From: Thermoproteota archaeon
GTDB lineage: Archaea; Korarchaeota; Korarchaeia; Korarchaeales; Korarchaeaceae
Direction: 5' to 3'
DNA: 5,464 bases
NCBI GenBank assembly: GCA_021158805.1
Contig: JAGGTZ010000047.1
Span: 1-5,464 of the forward strand
Made by a program: the position numbers and the translations under genes. Position 1 is the stretch's first letter. Each line of letters opens with the position of its first letter. Below, one piece after another: positions 4,857 to 5,464 of the stretch. The notes under the pieces were generated by a model. The model made no database searches and was not told the origin of the DNA. It saw only the letters and a list, made by a program, of their open reading frames with translations.

Positions 4857-4864
4857 CATATATG
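4857..4864 (-). promoter_or_regulatory. Possible TATA box for JAMM inside the GNAT tail
   Basis: CATATATG is centred about 46 bases upstream of the JAMM ATG at 4814. Transcription would start near 4834, giving a leader of about 20 bases that just contains the Shine-Dalgarno sequence. A second, similar CGTATATG sits at 4841-4848 but is too close to leave room for it. Alternatively JAMM is read from the upstream genes. Confidence 0.3.
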
Positions 4865-4875
4865 GATTGTTAGCT

Positions 4876-5199
4876 CTAAAAAGAAGGGGCCTTTTCATCA
4901 GCACTTTTGCTCCTCCCCAGCACCCTAACCAACGATACCCGACCGAGTTTCATCTCTTTAGTCAGGATAAGAGCTTCTCTGAGTATTCTACTGCCTACTC
5001 TCCTCCAATGAATTTGAATTACATGGATGCCGAAGTTCAAGTTCCCATTTCTAGGATTTAGATATGCAGAACCAACCGGTATGTAATCCAATAAGGCCAT
5101 TAGAACAAAATGGCGGTGGAAAGAAGGGATAAGGAACCCCCAGCTTCTCTTTTGAATATTCCTTAGCTCCTCAATGGATGCTACCTCTCCCCTTACCAC
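4876..5199 (-). CDS. Small GNAT-family acetyltransferase, C-terminus apparently frameshifted (possible pseudogene)
   Basis: The 107-residue frame reads as a GNAT domain: RGEVASIEELRNIQKRSW (3-20, strand 1 and helix 1), IPVGSAYLNP (40-49, strand 3), NFGIHVIQIHWRR (55-67, strand 4 into the CoA loop), ILREALILTKEM (72-83) and RVSLVRVLG (87-95). It stops at TAG (4876-4878) right after SADEKAPSF, before the last strands. The missing end is visible one frame over. The CoA loop is short (RRVGSR, one Gly) compared with R-x-x-G-x-G/A. The start is a GTG at 5199 with no good ribosome site; GNAT-like residues (DVSIS) continue upstream of it, and an ATG at 5213 is in the wrong frame. The gene follows the 70-codon ORF by 19 bases and precedes JAMM. 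Family call good; integrity doubtful. Confidence 0.6.
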   Translation of the reverse strand: MVRGEVASIEELRNIQKRSWGFLIPSFHRHFVLMALLDYIPVGSAYLNPRNGNLNFGIHVIQIHWRRVGSRILREALILTKEMKLGRVSLVRVLGRSKSADEKAPSF

Positions 5200-5218
5200 G
5201 CTAATGGATACATCCCTG

Positions 5219-5431
5219 TTAGGCTTTAGTCTCGGTATTCACGTATAGAGGAAAATAGAGCTCCTTACGGCAACATCTCATTCTCTCTGATGGCGTTAGT
5301 ACGTAAATAGGGTCTCCATCAGGCAACTCAATCCTTCCTAAGTTAGAAGTAAGGACGAGGTAGGCTAAGGTCTTTCTTCTCCTATACATCCGTATAATCC
5401 TCAAAACCACGTAGCTGTCTTTTTTCTCCAT
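5219..5431 (-). CDS. Hypothetical protein, 70 residues or longer
   Basis: I do not recognise it. From the ATG at 5431 the product is basic, with a likely strand-rich core: SYVVLRIIRMYRRRKTLAYL (6-25), then LGRIELPDGDPIYVLTPSE (31-49), then a Cys pair at C53-C54 and LYFPLYVNTETKA at the end. There is no transmembrane segment. A GAGG at 5443-5440 lies eight bases before the ATG and supports that start. However, the same frame is open for 11 more codons to the right edge, so it may be the C-terminal part of a longer gene. It stops 19 bases before the GTG of the small GNAT gene, suggesting cotranscription. Confidence 0.5.
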   Translation of the reverse strand: MEKKDSYVVLRIIRMYRRRKTLAYLVLTSNLGRIELPDGDPIYVLTPSERMRCCRKELYFPLYVNTETKA

Positions 5432-5439
5432 ATTAACTT

Positions 5440-5443
5440 CCTC
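5440..5443 (-). promoter_or_regulatory. Shine-Dalgarno GAGG before the 70-codon ORF
   Basis: On the minus strand AGAGGAAG places GAGG eight bases before the ATG at 5431, a normal spacing. It favours this ATG over a start outside the window, but a four-base match is weak evidence. Confidence 0.4.
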
Positions 5444-5464
5444 TAAGGGTTTAGTCCAAAAGGC

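Larger units (their letters stand above)
4815..4877 (-). pseudogene. Out-of-frame C-terminal tail of the small GNAT gene
   Basis: In the JAMM reading frame, directly upstream of the JAMM ATG, the codons read RANNPYMRLTVYELKG then SEEAC. If one T is restored to the minus-strand T5 run (4882-4878), the GNAT protein reads APSFF-RANNPYMRLTVYELKG, matching the way GNAT domains end (A-x-x-F/L-Y/F-x-x-N/L-G-F, then a final strand). There is no stop between this tail and JAMM, so the repaired protein would run on into the protease, about 265 residues in all. Whether this is decay, sequencing error or recoding is unknown. Confidence 0.5.

Noticed and set aside
4834..5061. 75-codon plus-strand ORF opposite the JAMM/GNAT junction
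   Set aside because: It is antisense to the recognisable GNAT and JAMM coding sequence and shows no motif of its own.
1..5464. CRISPR array, insertion sequence, tRNA or rRNA
   Set aside because: No evenly spaced direct repeats, no transposase motifs or terminal repeats with target duplications, and no conserved RNA signatures were found by eye on either strand.

Overview
The window looks like a piece of a thermophilic archaeal chromosome, probably from the Thermoproteota/Korarchaeota side of the tree, although the sequence does not allow a firm taxon. The reasons are TATA-like boxes placed about 25-40 bases upstream of start codons (several genes apparently leaderless), AGG/AGA/ATA-rich codon use, short proteins of archaeal type (M67/JAMM protease, small GNAT enzymes, a stand-alone PLP dehydratase), and a membrane-anchored surface protein full of N-glycosylation sequons. 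No tRNA, rRNA, CRISPR array or insertion sequence is visible.

Layout. Positions 1-1164 (minus) hold most of a membrane-anchored, coiled-coil transglutaminase-like protein whose 3' end lies beyond the left edge. Positions 1165-1836 are a 672-base gap with no convincing gene but with an unusual density of short perfect inverted repeats between 1275 and 1571. Positions 1837-2502 (minus) encode an unrecognised integral membrane protein. It is divergent from a GNAT acetyltransferase at 2569-3357 (plus); the 66-base spacer carries a shared AT-rich box, a direct repeat around it and an operator-like inverted repeat. The GNAT gene converges, with a 4-base gap, on a threonine/serine dehydratase-like PLP enzyme (3362-4330, minus). 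Upstream of that on the same strand come a JAMM/M67 metalloprotease (4404-4814), a small damaged-looking GNAT gene (4876-5199) and an unrecognised 70-codon ORF (5219-5431) that stays open to the right edge.

How the parts relate. The four minus-strand genes from 5431 to 3362 are co-oriented and closely spaced and may form one transcription unit, but their functions do not combine into a recognised pathway. The most informative anomaly is at the GNAT/JAMM junction. The GNAT frame stops at a T5 run, yet a GNAT-like C-terminus (RANNPYMRLTVYELKG) continues one frame over, in the same frame as the JAMM protease and with no stop before it. This is a recent one-base lesion, a sequencing error or a recoding site; the restored frame would be a GNAT-JAMM fusion. 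I found no clear new defence or mobile system. The hairpin-rich gap at 1275-1571 is the best candidate for undescribed non-coding function.
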